Of a stretch of 64,000 nucleotides of DNA, positions 46,686-54,804 are shown in pieces. The notes beneath the pieces are model-generated. The model ran no database searches and was not told where the DNA came from. It worked only from the letters and a program-made list of their open reading frames with translations. Each line of letters opens with the position of its first letter. Positions within the stretch are counted from its first letter, which is position 1. Source of the DNA: Parasphingorhabdus sp. SCSIO 66989 (lineage in GTDB: Bacteria > Pseudomonadota > Alphaproteobacteria > Sphingomonadales > Sphingomonadaceae). A program made the translations under genes and the position numbers. Location of the stretch: contig NZ_CP136594.1 of assembly GCF_032852305.1 (NCBI RefSeq), positions 905,501 to 969,500 on the forward strand. The letters are read 5' to 3'.

Positions 46686-47839
46686 TGCCCAAAAAGGCGC
46701 GTATTCTCCATTTACACAGCACCTTTGACCATGGCGGCAAGGAAGACCGCGCCGTGCGGCTGATGAACGCCATGGGCAAAAGGGCCGATCATGTGGTGGT
46801 CAGCGCCGTTCCCGGCGCCTTGGGCGCGCGTAAGGCGATTGCCAAAAGCGTCTCTGTTGATTTTCCCGATGATTTCCCATCGCTCAGCGGACGGCCCGGT
46901 CTTGGTCGATATTACAAGTTGGCGCAGGCGATGAAGCCCTTTGATTTGGTTCTGACCTATAACTGGGGTGCCATGGACGCGGTTATGGCGCACACATTGT
47001 TCGCCGGTCATTTCAAGCTGCCGCAACTGGTGCATCATGAGGACGGCTTTAATGCGGATGAAGCGCATGGTCTGAAACGCAGCCGCAATTGGTTCCGCAT
47101 GATTGCTCTCGGGCGGACCAATGCGCTGGTGGTGCCGTCTCGGCGGCTGGAGAGCATTGCCTATAACGAGTGGAGTCAGCCTTCCTCTCGGGTGCATCGC
47201 ATCCCCAATGGTATTGATGTCAAAGCCTATGCCAAACGCCCCGGTGCGCGAGCGATACCTGGTCTGGTAAAAGAGAAACATGATCTTGTTATCGGGACGC
47301 TAGCGGGCTTGCGTCCTGTGAAAAACCTGCCTTTGCTGGTGCGTGTGGTGAGTCGATCAAAGCATCGGGATCGGTTGAAACTGGTCATTGTTGGCGATGG
47401 TCCAGAAAAGGACAAAATCAAAGCAGAAGCCGAAAAACAGGGTATTGCCGATCGCCTCATAATGCCTGGGTTTCTGAGCAATCCAGAGCGCTATGTCGGG
47501 CTGTTTGATATTTTCGCGCTGACGTCGGACAGCGAACAATTTCCGATATCACTGGTCGAGGCCATGGCCGCTGGCAAGCCTGCTCTGGCCACCAATGTCG
47601 GCGATGTGCGTAGTATCGTCGCCGAACCCAATCAGCATTTTCTCAGCGATGCGGGTGATGAGAAGGGGTTGGCTGTCGCGCTCGACCAGATGCTCGATGA
47701 CAGCTCATTGCGCGCGGAAATCGGCGCGGCCAATATGGCGCGGGCGCGAGAGGATTATGATCGGGCCGAGATGATTGCGCGCTATGGCGAGGTCTATAAC
47801 CGCGCATCGGGCCGGTCTTTGCTGCCGGTGAATGTCTAG
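46685..47839 (+). CDS. glycosyltransferase family 4 protein
   Basis: A 384-residue GT-B glycosyltransferase. The N-terminal half begins ARILHLHSTFDHGGKEDRAVRLMNAMG; the C-terminal nucleotide-sugar domain has IGTLAGLRPVKNLPLLVRV, LVIVGDGPEKDKI, and the donor-binding FALTSDSEQFPISLVEAMAAGKPALATNVGDV (E-x7-E motif). It likely adds a sugar in envelope polysaccharide or glycolipid synthesis; donor and acceptor are unknown. It is the second gene of a two-gene unit with the alpha/beta hydrolase. A large palindrome follows 55 bp after its stop. Confidence 0.9.
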   Translation: MPKKARILHLHSTFDHGGKEDRAVRLMNAMGKRADHVVVSAVPGALGARKAIAKSVSVDFPDDFPSLSGRPGLGRYYKLAQAMKPFDLVLTYNWGAMDAVMAHTLFAGHFKLPQLVHHEDGFNADEAHGLKRSRNWFRMIALGRTNALVVPSRRLESIAYNEWSQPSSRVHRIPNGIDVKAYAKRPGARAIPGLVKEKHDLVIGTLAGLRPVKNLPLLVRVVSRSKHRDRLKLVIVGDGPEKDKIKAEAEKQGIADRLIMPGFLSNPERYVGLFDIFALTSDSEQFPISLVEAMAAGKPALATNVGDVRSIVAEPNQHFLSDAGDEKGLAVALDQMLDDSSLRAEIGAANMARAREDYDRAEMIARYGEVYNRASGRSLLPVNV

Positions 47840-47894
47840 ATTCGGGACCTAGTTAAATCCGGTAAATCCCTTTTCTAAATACAGTCCCAGCTAT

Positions 47895-48047
47895 CTCGTC
47901 GACCCCGCGCTGGCGGGGCCAGGGCTATGGTTGCACGCAAAGACGCAAAGACACGAAGAGGTCGTGCAAATAGGAACCCTCTTTGCGTCTTCGCGTCTTT
48001 GCGTGAGTCTAAACAAGCCTAGGCCCCGCCTGCGCGGGGCCGACGAG
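47895..48047. repeat. 153-bp nested palindromic element
   Basis: The outer arms CTCGTCGACCCCGCGC and GCGCGGGGCCGACGAG enclose inner arms ACGCAAAGACGCAAAGAC and GTCTTCGCGTCTTTGCGT. Overall the left ~67 and right ~70 bases are nearly complementary around a ~16-bp centre. It lies between a glycosyltransferase and the truncated parE. Confidence 0.9.
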
Positions 48048-48088
48048 TACAGATATAGCGATTTAATAAGTTCGAATCTAAAATGAGT

Positions 48089-48226
48089 TCACGCTCTCAG
48101 CGAAAGAGTAGGTTTGGCTTTCTGGCTTTTATAGCGTTCAGCCTGCGCTAGCCCATATTCCTCTATACCATAGAGAAATATCTCCAGCAGATCGTTCTTC
48201 GCCGCCTGCGAAAACTCAATTACCAC
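48089..48226 (-). pseudogene. truncated ParE-like toxin
   Basis: A 45-residue minus-strand frame starts with GTG overlapping the parD stop. It reads VVIEFSQAAKNDLLEIFLY, then GIEEYGLAQAERYKSQKAK before ending. This matches the first half of ParE/RelE-type toxins (beta strand, then helices with EYGxxQAERY), which are normally ~95 residues. The conserved C-terminal strands with catalytic or gyrase-contact residues are missing, and the frame ends 42 bp from a palindromic repeat. It is probably inactive. Confidence 0.7.
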
Positions 48227-48467
48227 GGCGCATTTGTGCCCGCTCTTTTGCCTCGGCCCAAATGTCGTTTAGAGTCTTGTCGCTGACACCGCGTTCAAAC
48301 GCTTCATCCACGAGTTTTTGCATTGCCGCTATCTTCGACGCGCGGTCTTGGTCATGGCGGATCAGATCGCGGACATATTCGCTAGCATTGTCATAGCGCC
48401 CGGAACTGGTCTGTGATTCAACCCAGTCTTTCATTGGACTTGGAAGCGATATGTTCATGGTTGCCAT
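48216..48467 (-). CDS. parD: ParD-like ribbon-helix-helix antitoxin
   Basis: An 83-residue antitoxin. The N-terminal ribbon-helix-helix (MATMNISLPSPMKDWVESQTSSGRYDNASEYVRDLIRHDQ) binds its own promoter; the C-terminal helix (IAAMQKLVDEAFERGVSD) would wrap the toxin. The start at 48467 has AGGAG eight bases upstream; the longer frame to 48554 does not. It overlaps the shortened parE by 11 bp in the usual parDE order. With the toxin truncated it may survive as a lone regulator or as protection against related toxins. Confidence 0.85.
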   Translation of the reverse strand: MATMNISLPSPMKDWVESQTSSGRYDNASEYVRDLIRHDQDRASKIAAMQKLVDEAFERGVSDKTLNDIWAEAKERAQMRRGN

Positions 48468-48812
48468 TGAGATGTCTCCTGAGAGCAAAAAATTGCATAA
48501 AATGGCAATATCTGTCAATCGCGAGCAGTGATGATCGTCCTGTATGTGTTTCAATTCTTCTTAGGGCTTTGGCTGGCAGGCAGGTCGCAACAATCCTTCA
48601 TTTTACGTTCACTAGGGACCTCTAAATTCCGTCCGCTTGTTGCTCTGCGGCGCTGATCAGAAAAATTCTCATGGAAAGCTGGTCATTCGCCAGCTAAAGG
48701 ACCGATTGCATGGCGAAACTGCCTTTTGGATATGAGAGCCTTTCAGGCGATTTCGCAGGGGTAATGATGGTGCTGGCAGGTGGCCGCATCAGCAGAATGA
48801 GAAGGATTTTCA
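48468..48812. other. 345-bp intergenic region
   Basis: Divergent promoter region of parD and the yfgM-like gene. It holds no convincing gene. A 37-codon frame at 48710-48823 overlaps the next start but lacks recognisable features. A GAAGGA ribosome-binding site for the GTG at 48813 lies at 48801. Confidence 0.5.
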
Positions 48813-49574
48813 GTGGCGCGTAAACCGGAGACGCCGCAGCCGGACAATGCTCCTGGCGGCGCAGCATCAGCGCAAAGCGATGTCTTTATGCGTGAAGTCG
48901 ATGATGCGCTTCGCGGCGATGAGCTTGCCATGTTCTGGCAGCGCTATGGCCGCTGGCTGATTCTGGCGATTGTGTTGGGGCTGGCGGCTTTGGCGGGCTG
49001 GCTGTTTTATCAGAACAGTGTAGAAGAGGCTGCAGGCATAAAAAGCGAGCAGTTTCTTAAGGCAGTTGATGCTGCAAAGCGTAGCAATTTTGATGGCTCG
49101 CTTAATGGTCTGGATCCTGTACTGGATGCAGATCAACCTGGCTATAAGGCGGCTGCAACGCTGACTAAGGCGGGTGTCTTGGCCGAGCAGGGCAAGAAAA
49201 AAGAAGCTGCAGCGGCTTTGTCAGAACTGGCTGCGGATACTACTGCCCCCCAAACCTATCGCGATCTGGCGCTGATCCGCCAGACAGCGATTGAGTTTGA
49301 TACCATAAAGCCGGAGACAGTGATCAGCCGCCTGACACCGTTGGCGAACGCTGATAGTGCCTGGTTTGGGAGTGCCGGAGAAATGGTCGCCTTGGCGCAT
49401 ATCAAGCTGGAACAGCCGGAAAAGGCCGGGCCGCTTTTTGCGGATATGGCCAAGAATGAGAATATTCCCGGCACCATAAGAGAGCGCGCGCGCCAGATGG
49501 CGGGTGTGCTGGGCATCGATGCGGTTGTGGAAATTGAGGAGTCCGAAACCGGACAGGCTCAAGAGGAAGAATAA
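48813..49574 (+). CDS. YfgM-like membrane-anchored TPR protein
   Basis: A 253-residue inner-membrane protein with one transmembrane segment at about residues 46-68 (YGRWLILAIVLGLAALAGWLFYQ), preceded by the family motif DDALRGDELAMFWQRYGRW. A periplasmic helical repeat domain follows. In E. coli YfgM links SecYEG to periplasmic chaperones; the neighbourhood (bamB, der) is the same here, supporting the call. It starts with GTG at 48813, GAAGGA seven bases upstream, and shares a TAATG junction with bamB. It ends in an acidic tail (ESETGQAQEEE). Confidence 0.85.
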   Translation: MARKPETPQPDNAPGGAASAQSDVFMREVDDALRGDELAMFWQRYGRWLILAIVLGLAALAGWLFYQNSVEEAAGIKSEQFLKAVDAAKRSNFDGSLNGLDPVLDADQPGYKAAATLTKAGVLAEQGKKKEAAAALSELAADTTAPQTYRDLALIRQTAIEFDTIKPETVISRLTPLANADSAWFGSAGEMVALAHIKLEQPEKAGPLFADMAKNENIPGTIRERARQMAGVLGIDAVVEIEESETGQAQEEE

Positions 49575-50908
49575 TGGTGATCCAATCCTTTAAGGCAGCT
49601 CTCCCGGCGGCCATGGCGCTGATTCTCGCAGGCTGTGGTGTATTGGGCGGCGAAGACAAACCAAAACAGACGCCGACGATCGGCAATCGTACGGCCATTT
49701 TGACGAATACCGAGTCAGGCGCCGAGGTGGACCCCTCGATTAGCGGCCTTTCAGTGCTGCTGCCTGCCCCGGTCCGTAATCCCAACTGGGCCCAGCCCGG
49801 TGGCAATGCCTCTAAGTCCGTTGGCCATGTTGCTTTGGGTGACAGCCTTTCCGAGGCATGGACCGCACAAGTGGCTGGTTCCAGCACCCGCGAACGTCTC
49901 GCCTCGGCTCCAGTTTCCGCCAATGGCAAAGTCTATGTCGAAGATACGGAAGGCCAGATTCACGCCTTTGATCTCGCTACCGGGAGCCGGTTGTGGCAAT
50001 CCGATCTTTCGATTGAAGGTGATGGTCGGCAGTCGGTTTTTGGCGGTGGTGTCACGGTTGACGGCAACCGGGTCTATGCCACTACGGGATTTGGTGAGGT
50101 TGCTGTTCTCAATGCCGATAATGGCGAAGTGCTGTGGCGGGTAAAGCCAGCCGGTCCGCTCCGCGGGTCGCCAACTGTGGCATTTAACTCGGTCTATGTC
50201 ATGACCCAGGACAATCAGCTTTATTCGCTGTCTGCGACAGACGGCTCTGTACAGTGGAGCCGTCAGGGCACGGCAGGACAGGCGGGTGTGTTTGGCGTTG
50301 CGGCACCAGCAGCAGGTCAGGGCACGGTTATCGCGGGCTATTCTTCAGGCGAATTGAACGCTTATCGCTATGAAAATGGCCGCGAACTCTGGTCAGACGC
50401 GCTGGCACGCACGCGCATGTCGACGTCAGTCGCGACACTGTCCGATATTGACGCCGACCCGATTATTGATCGCGGCCGCGTCTACGCGCTGGGTGAGGGT
50501 GGCCGGATGGCAGCCTATGAGCTGTCCATCGGCCAACGTATCTGGGAGATCAATATTGCGGGTATTTCCACACCGGCCATCGCCGGGGAATGGCTGTTCG
50601 TGATGACCGATGATGCGCGTATGCTGTGTGTTGCCCGTTCGACAGGCAAGGTCCGCTGGATTGCGCAGTTGCAGAAATGGCGCGATGAAAAGGACAAAAA
50701 GGGCGCGATTAGCTGGATTGGTCCGGTGCTCGCAGGCAATCGCCTGATTGCTGCGTCTTCCGAAGGCGAGATCGCCGCGATCTCGCCCAGCGAGGGTGCG
50801 ATCAACATATTGTTCGATCTGAAAAAGCCGGTCACTGTGCCGCCGATCGTTGTCGATAATACGCTTATTCTTCTGGATGACAGCGGCCGCGTCAGCGCCT
50901 ATCGCTGA
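49574..50908 (+). CDS. bamB: outer-membrane assembly lipoprotein BamB-like PQQ-repeat protein
   Basis: A 444-residue lipoprotein. The signal ends in the lipobox LILAGC (Cys at residue ~21) and the mature protein is an eight-blade PQQ-type propeller with blades such as GKVYVEDTEGQIHAFDLATGSRLWQ, YATTGFGEVAVLNADNGEVLWR and VYVMTQDNQLYSLSATDGSVQW. BamB aids BamA in folding outer-membrane barrels. Gene order yfgM-bamB-der is the same as in E. coli. It is translationally coupled to the upstream gene and is separated from der by a 48-bp gap with a perfect hairpin. Confidence 0.9.
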   Translation: MVIQSFKAALPAAMALILAGCGVLGGEDKPKQTPTIGNRTAILTNTESGAEVDPSISGLSVLLPAPVRNPNWAQPGGNASKSVGHVALGDSLSEAWTAQVAGSSTRERLASAPVSANGKVYVEDTEGQIHAFDLATGSRLWQSDLSIEGDGRQSVFGGGVTVDGNRVYATTGFGEVAVLNADNGEVLWRVKPAGPLRGSPTVAFNSVYVMTQDNQLYSLSATDGSVQWSRQGTAGQAGVFGVAAPAAGQGTVIAGYSSGELNAYRYENGRELWSDALARTRMSTSVATLSDIDADPIIDRGRVYALGEGGRMAAYELSIGQRIWEINIAGISTPAIAGEWLFVMTDDARMLCVARSTGKVRWIAQLQKWRDEKDKKGAISWIGPVLAGNRLIAASSEGEIAAISPSEGAINILFDLKKPVTVPPIVVDNTLILLDDSGRVSAYR

Positions 50909-50915
50909 TTGACTT

Positions 50916-50934
50916 GGGCATGATGGTCATGCCC
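50916..50934 (+). other. bamB-der intergenic hairpin
   Basis: GGGCATGA and TCATGCCC form a perfect 8-bp stem with a TGG loop, 22 bp before the der start. It lacks a T-run, so it is more likely an mRNA processing or attenuation element than a full terminator. Confidence 0.5.
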
Positions 50935-50955
50935 GTGCATGACTGGGAATAGACC

Positions 50956-52404
50956 ATGTTGCCCGAGATAGTGATCATTGGCCGTCCCAATGTCGGCAAA
51001 TCGACGCTGTTCAACCGGCTGGTTGGCAAGCGGCTGGCGCTGGTCGATGATCAGCCCGGGGTAACGCGCGACCGGCGCATGGGCGAAGTGGAACTGCTGG
51101 GCCTCAAATTCCAGATTGTCGATACGGCAGGCTATGAGGATGAAGACCCGGAAACATTGCCCGGAAGAATGCGTCAGCAGACCGAAGCGGCGGTTGCCGG
51201 GGCTGCCGTAACTCTATTCGTCGTTGATGCCCGCGCCGGAATCACCCCGCTGGATGAAGAAATCGCCCGCTGGCTGCGTACGGTGAAGACGCCGATTGTG
51301 CTTGTGGCCAACAAGGCGGAAGGCAAGGCAGGCGAGGGCGGCGTGTTGGAAAGCTATGCGCTGGGCTTTGGTGATCCGGTCGCGATGAGCGCGGAACATG
51401 GCGAAGGGCTGGCGGACCTTTTTGCTGCTATCCGTGAACCGGTGGAAACGGCAATGGCCGCGCAGGACGTGGATGCGGTCGATAATGCGCTTAACAAGCC
51501 CGTAATGGACGTGGCTGTTGATGAAGATGCGCCCGATGAGGAATTTGTACCGAGCGAGGAAGAACTGGGTGCGCTGCAACTGGCGATTGTCGGGCGGCCC
51601 AATGCCGGCAAATCGACGCTGATTAATCGTATGCTCGGTGAGGATCGGCTGATTACCGGCCCCGAAGCGGGGATCACCCGCGACAGCATCGCGGTGGACT
51701 GGCAATGGACCAACCGTGAAGGGCAGGAGCGCCAGGTGCGGCTGATCGATACGGCCGGAATGCGCAAACGGGCCAAAGTGACAGAAAAGCTGGAGAAAAT
51801 GTCGGTCGCTGATGCCCGCCGCGCGATTGATTTTGCCGAGGTGGTGGTGCTGCTACTCGATGCCACCAAAGGACTGGAGGCGCAGGACCTGAAAATTGCG
51901 GACAATGTGCTGCAGGAAGGCCGGGCGCTGATCATCGCGATCAACAAATGGGATGTCGCAGAAAATGCCAGTTCACTGTTCAACGGCATCAGGGGGGCGC
52001 TGGACGAAGGGCTGGCACAGGTGCGCGGCGTCCCGGTGATTACCGTCTCGGCGATGACTGGCAAGGGCATTGACCAGTTAATGTCCGCAGCGTTTGAGGT
52101 GCGGCGCAGCTGGTCCCGGCGTATCCCCACCTCTTTGCTCAACCGCTGGTTTGACGATGCGCTGGAAGCCAATCCTCCACCGGCGCCTGGCGGCAAGCGG
52201 ATCAAGCTGCGTTTTATCACCCAGGCGAAAATCCGCCCGCCCGGTTTTGTGCTGTTTGGCACCCGGCTTGATGCATTGCCGGAAAGCTACAAACGCTATC
52301 TGATCAATGGGATTCGACGCGATCTCGGTTTTGACGCGGTGCCGATCCGGCTGTCGTTGCGCAGCCCGAAAAACCCTTATCATGTCCGCCAACAGGACCG
52401 CTGA
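50956..52404 (+). CDS. der: ribosome biogenesis GTPase Der (EngA)
   Basis: A 482-residue tandem GTPase needed for 50S assembly. The first G domain has GRPNVGKSTLFNRL (residues ~8-21), DTAGYEDEDP and NKAEGK. The second, after an acidic linker (DEDAPDEEFVPSEEELG), has GRPNAGKSTLINRM near residue 213, DTAGMRKRAKV and NKWDVAE. The C-terminal KH-like domain (FITQAKIRPPGFVLFGTRLDALPESYKRYLINGIRRDLGFDAVPIRLSLR) binds rRNA. Length and order are normal. Confidence 0.97.
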   Translation: MLPEIVIIGRPNVGKSTLFNRLVGKRLALVDDQPGVTRDRRMGEVELLGLKFQIVDTAGYEDEDPETLPGRMRQQTEAAVAGAAVTLFVVDARAGITPLDEEIARWLRTVKTPIVLVANKAEGKAGEGGVLESYALGFGDPVAMSAEHGEGLADLFAAIREPVETAMAAQDVDAVDNALNKPVMDVAVDEDAPDEEFVPSEEELGALQLAIVGRPNAGKSTLINRMLGEDRLITGPEAGITRDSIAVDWQWTNREGQERQVRLIDTAGMRKRAKVTEKLEKMSVADARRAIDFAEVVVLLLDATKGLEAQDLKIADNVLQEGRALIIAINKWDVAENASSLFNGIRGALDEGLAQVRGVPVITVSAMTGKGIDQLMSAAFEVRRSWSRRIPTSLLNRWFDDALEANPPPAPGGKRIKLRFITQAKIRPPGFVLFGTRLDALPESYKRYLINGIRRDLGFDAVPIRLSLRSPKNPYHVRQQDR

Positions 52405-52484
52405 TCGCTTCAACACTCTTTTTACCTCTCATACCTATGATTTTAGCCGATGAGCGTTTTGCGGCTCTAGGCGAGAGAGGAAAG

Positions 52485-52919
52485 ATGGTGACTCAGCCTG
52501 AGACAGTCCTGATCAACTGGTCCAGCTATGCCGATACGCGTGCTGGTCTGGGGGCGGATTTTGCCCGCATATTGGGCTATTTCCGTGAAGACGGCACCAA
52601 ATCAGTCGCGGCCATTGAAGAGGCCATGCGCGCCAGCGATGCGGCCAAGCTGGTGATTCCGGCGCATACGCTCAAGGGCGATTCGGCACAATTCGGGGCC
52701 GACCGGCTTTCGGCTTTGGCCGAGCAGATTGAGATGACCGCACGGCGATGTGTAGAGCTGCGGCAACAGCCTGATGAGTTGCTGCAATCGGTGGTGATGT
52801 TGCGTCAGGTGTTTGAACAATCGCTGGATGCGCTGGAAAAAGAAACAAATCCCCTGGTACAGCGACGCAGCTTTGGCCGCCGGAATGAGCCAGCTGATAC
52901 CAGCTTCGGGCGAATTTGA
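52485..52919 (+). CDS. single-domain histidine phosphotransfer (Hpt) protein
   Basis: A 144-residue protein with an Hpt four-helix bundle at about residues 25-110. The phospho-accepting His is in IPAHTLKGDSAQFGADRLSALAEQIE, the standard HxLKG motif. Such proteins relay phosphate between hybrid kinases and response regulators; the partners are not in the window. ctrA lies 23 kb away, so a link is speculative. The start at 52485 follows GAGAGGAAAG; the frame opens earlier at 52437 without a site. It lies 80 bp after der. Confidence 0.88.
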   Translation: MVTQPETVLINWSSYADTRAGLGADFARILGYFREDGTKSVAAIEEAMRASDAAKLVIPAHTLKGDSAQFGADRLSALAEQIEMTARRCVELRQQPDELLQSVVMLRQVFEQSLDALEKETNPLVQRRSFGRRNEPADTSFGRI

Positions 52920-52994
52920 TCGCCAGCATATGACTAGATACCCGACATAAAAGCTTATGCCGGTTATCCTGCCTGAATGTGTTTCGCTTTTGGC

Positions 52995-53480
52995 TTAACC
53001 TTCTTCTTCAACCGGCTTCGATTGCAGCAGGGTATAATTCTCAATACCCGTGCGCGAGATCAGGTCGAGCTGGGTCTCGATCATGTCGATATGATCTTCC
53101 TCGCTGTTGAGAATGGCCGCGAACAGATCACGCGAGACATAATCGCGCACGCTCTCACAATATTCGACTGCGTCTTTGAGCAGGGCCACCGCTTCAAATT
53201 CCAGTGCGAGGTCTGCCTTCAAGATTTCCTCAACCGATTCTCCGATTTTGAGGCGGCCGAGCAGCTGGAAATTGGGCAGGCCTTCAAGCATCAGGATGCG
53301 CTCGGCCAGCTGGTCGGCATGCTTCATCTCGTCAATCGACTCGCCGCGTTCAAACTCGGCCAGCTTGGTGACACCCCAGTCATGGAGCAGCCGATAGTGC
53401 AGCCAGTACTGGTTGACCGCGGTCAGCTCATTCTTGAGTGCTTCGTTGAGAAATTCGATTACTTTTTCGTCGCCACGCAT
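52995..53480 (-). CDS. bfr: bacterioferritin
   Basis: A 161-residue haem-containing ferritin that forms 24-mers and stores iron. Ferroxidase ligands are all present: Glu18 (LKNELTAVNQYW), Glu51 and His54 around the haem-ligand Met52 (IDEMKHADQL), Glu94 (LEFEAV) and the Glu127/His130 pair (NSEEDHIDMIE). The start MRGDEKVIEFLNEALKNE is standard. It lies downstream of bfd on the minus strand, the common bfd-bfr arrangement for iron release and storage. Confidence 0.96.
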   Translation of the reverse strand: MRGDEKVIEFLNEALKNELTAVNQYWLHYRLLHDWGVTKLAEFERGESIDEMKHADQLAERILMLEGLPNFQLLGRLKIGESVEEILKADLALEFEAVALLKDAVEYCESVRDYVSRDLFAAILNSEEDHIDMIETQLDLISRTGIENYTLLQSKPVEEEG

Positions 53481-53580
53481 AGATGCAATTCCCTTATTGT
53501 TTGCGCACTATATAGCGCCAGACAGTCAGGAATAAAAGGGTGTAAACCGCAGAAAAGCGTGGTTTTTTAAGGCGATAATG

Positions 53581-53754
53581 CTAAGCGGTCGCAGCTTCTG
53601 TATTGATAATGCTTTGCGCAAATTTCAGGCACTGACCGCATTTGGGTCGACGGCCCATCCGGGCATAGACATCAGCAGGACGTCCGGGGCCTTCCTCAAT
53701 CAGTGCGGCCTTGAGGTCTTTTTCCTTAATCGCATTGCAAACGCAGACGACCAT
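53581..53754 (-). CDS. bfd: bacterioferritin-associated ferredoxin
   Basis: A 57-residue [2Fe-2S] protein. The start at 53754 (MVVCVCNAIKEKDLKAAL) follows TAAGGAG by seven bases; a longer frame to 53805 is not needed. Cluster ligands are CVC near residue 4 and KCGQC near residue 40. Bfd donates electrons to bacterioferritin so that stored iron can be released. A Fur-like box sits about 30 bp upstream, so the gene is probably iron-regulated. Confidence 0.94.
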   Translation of the reverse strand: MVVCVCNAIKEKDLKAALIEEGPGRPADVYARMGRRPKCGQCLKFAQSIINTEAATA

Positions 53755-53784
53755 ATTTCGACTCCTTACAGCTATAGAAGTAGC

Positions 53785-53803
53785 GATAATGAGAATGGCT
53801 TGC
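53785..53803 (-). promoter_or_regulatory. Fur-box-like site upstream of bfd
   Basis: GATAATGAGAATGGCTTGC matches the 19-bp Fur consensus at about 13 positions, with a strong left half (GATAATGA). It lies 31 bp upstream of the bfd start and between bfd and a divergent secreted-protein gene. Confidence 0.5.
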
Positions 53804-53907
53804 AAGAGCTATTGCGAGACTTTTGCAATAAAATGTGGATATTGGAATCTCTGAGGATATCTGCGATCCTAAAGATTAGAACATCAAACAGAGTGGAAAG
53901 CCGAGAT

Positions 53908-54804
53908 ATGAGAGATGCTCTCTTAAAGATGCTTATCCTTGTTCCAGTAGCCTTGTGCTATGCCTCTGTGGCTCACGGCCAAGGCACCGATGGTGTGAGT
54001 GCTGTTAATGAGCAAAGCCCGGATGAGATCTCATCTACAAATAAAGTATCACAGTTTTGGTCAGATTATCGCGCCCAGGGCGAGGAAGCTGCAGAGACTA
54101 TATTCAACATCAGCAAGCCCGATCCTGCGACGCGGTTATTGGAAACCGGTCCAGTAGACCCCGACTGGAACAGCCGTGGATTTGATATTGAGGGTTATCT
54201 AAACGGACTCCCTGGCGGGGTGGCTGCCAACGCGGTGTATGACGTCGACGAAGCTTCCCCCGGCCTCACTTTTTTTGACGGTTTGCCCGATGTACTGCTT
54301 TCTGGCTGGGAAATGCTGCAGAAAGGGCCTCTCTACGACCCAGAAGGAAACAGCGTTGCTCTGTCGCCTATATCCAAAAACCATATCGTTGCCATCTCTG
54401 GTTCCGATTCTCAGGACAATGGGACAGCGAAATGCACCAACTTTAGAATCAATAATCTCTCAAAAAGGGTCGCGGTCTTTCGTAATCAGAGTACATTGTT
54501 CGATAGTAATGACCGCGATAGCGTCATTAAAGAAACTGAGGCGATCGTGATGGCCAATTTGGTTGTCAAAACAATGCAGAGTCTTGGAAGCGTTATATGC
54601 GAAGTGCATAGACGCAAGAACGATGGAACAATATTCTCGAGAGTTTATAATCTGGAGGGAGAATTGTTTGTTAATCAAGGCGTAGATGAAAAACGCGTCA
54701 TATCGGTGAGTGACATAGATGTAAGCGAGCTCCTCACTCAGAATTTTGTGTCCCCTATCGAAGGCTTTATTACTGCTAGCGCTATTACCCCTAGCCAAGA
54801 CTGA
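53908..54804 (+). CDS. secreted hypothetical protein
   Basis: A 298-residue exported protein I do not recognise. The start at 53908 has GGAAAG seven bases upstream and gives a clear signal peptide (MRDALLKMLILVPVALCYASVAHG). The frame opens earlier at 53578, but that part is antisense to bfd. The mature protein contains DPDWNSRGFDIEGYLNGLPGG, TFFDGLPDVLLSGWEMLQKGPLYDP and a C-terminal domain with two cysteines (AKCTNF, VICEVH). Codon use is more AT-rich than the neighbours, suggesting transfer. Its 3' end overlaps the DUF418 gene by 14 bp, convergently. Confidence 0.6.
   Translation: MRDALLKMLILVPVALCYASVAHGQGTDGVSAVNEQSPDEISSTNKVSQFWSDYRAQGEEAAETIFNISKPDPATRLLETGPVDPDWNSRGFDIEGYLNGLPGGVAANAVYDVDEASPGLTFFDGLPDVLLSGWEMLQKGPLYDPEGNSVALSPISKNHIVAISGSDSQDNGTAKCTNFRINNLSKRVAVFRNQSTLFDSNDRDSVIKETEAIVMANLVVKTMQSLGSVICEVHRRKNDGTIFSRVYNLEGELFVNQGVDEKRVISVSDIDVSELLTQNFVSPIEGFITASAITPSQD

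Noticed and set aside
48710-48823. 37-codon frame upstream of the yfgM-like gene
   Set aside because: Overlaps the next start, has no clear ribosome-binding site and no recognisable features; kept only as part of the intergenic note.
53578-53907. N-terminal extension of the secreted hypothetical protein
   Set aside because: It is antisense to bfd, and a signal peptide plus ribosome-binding site fix the start at 53908.
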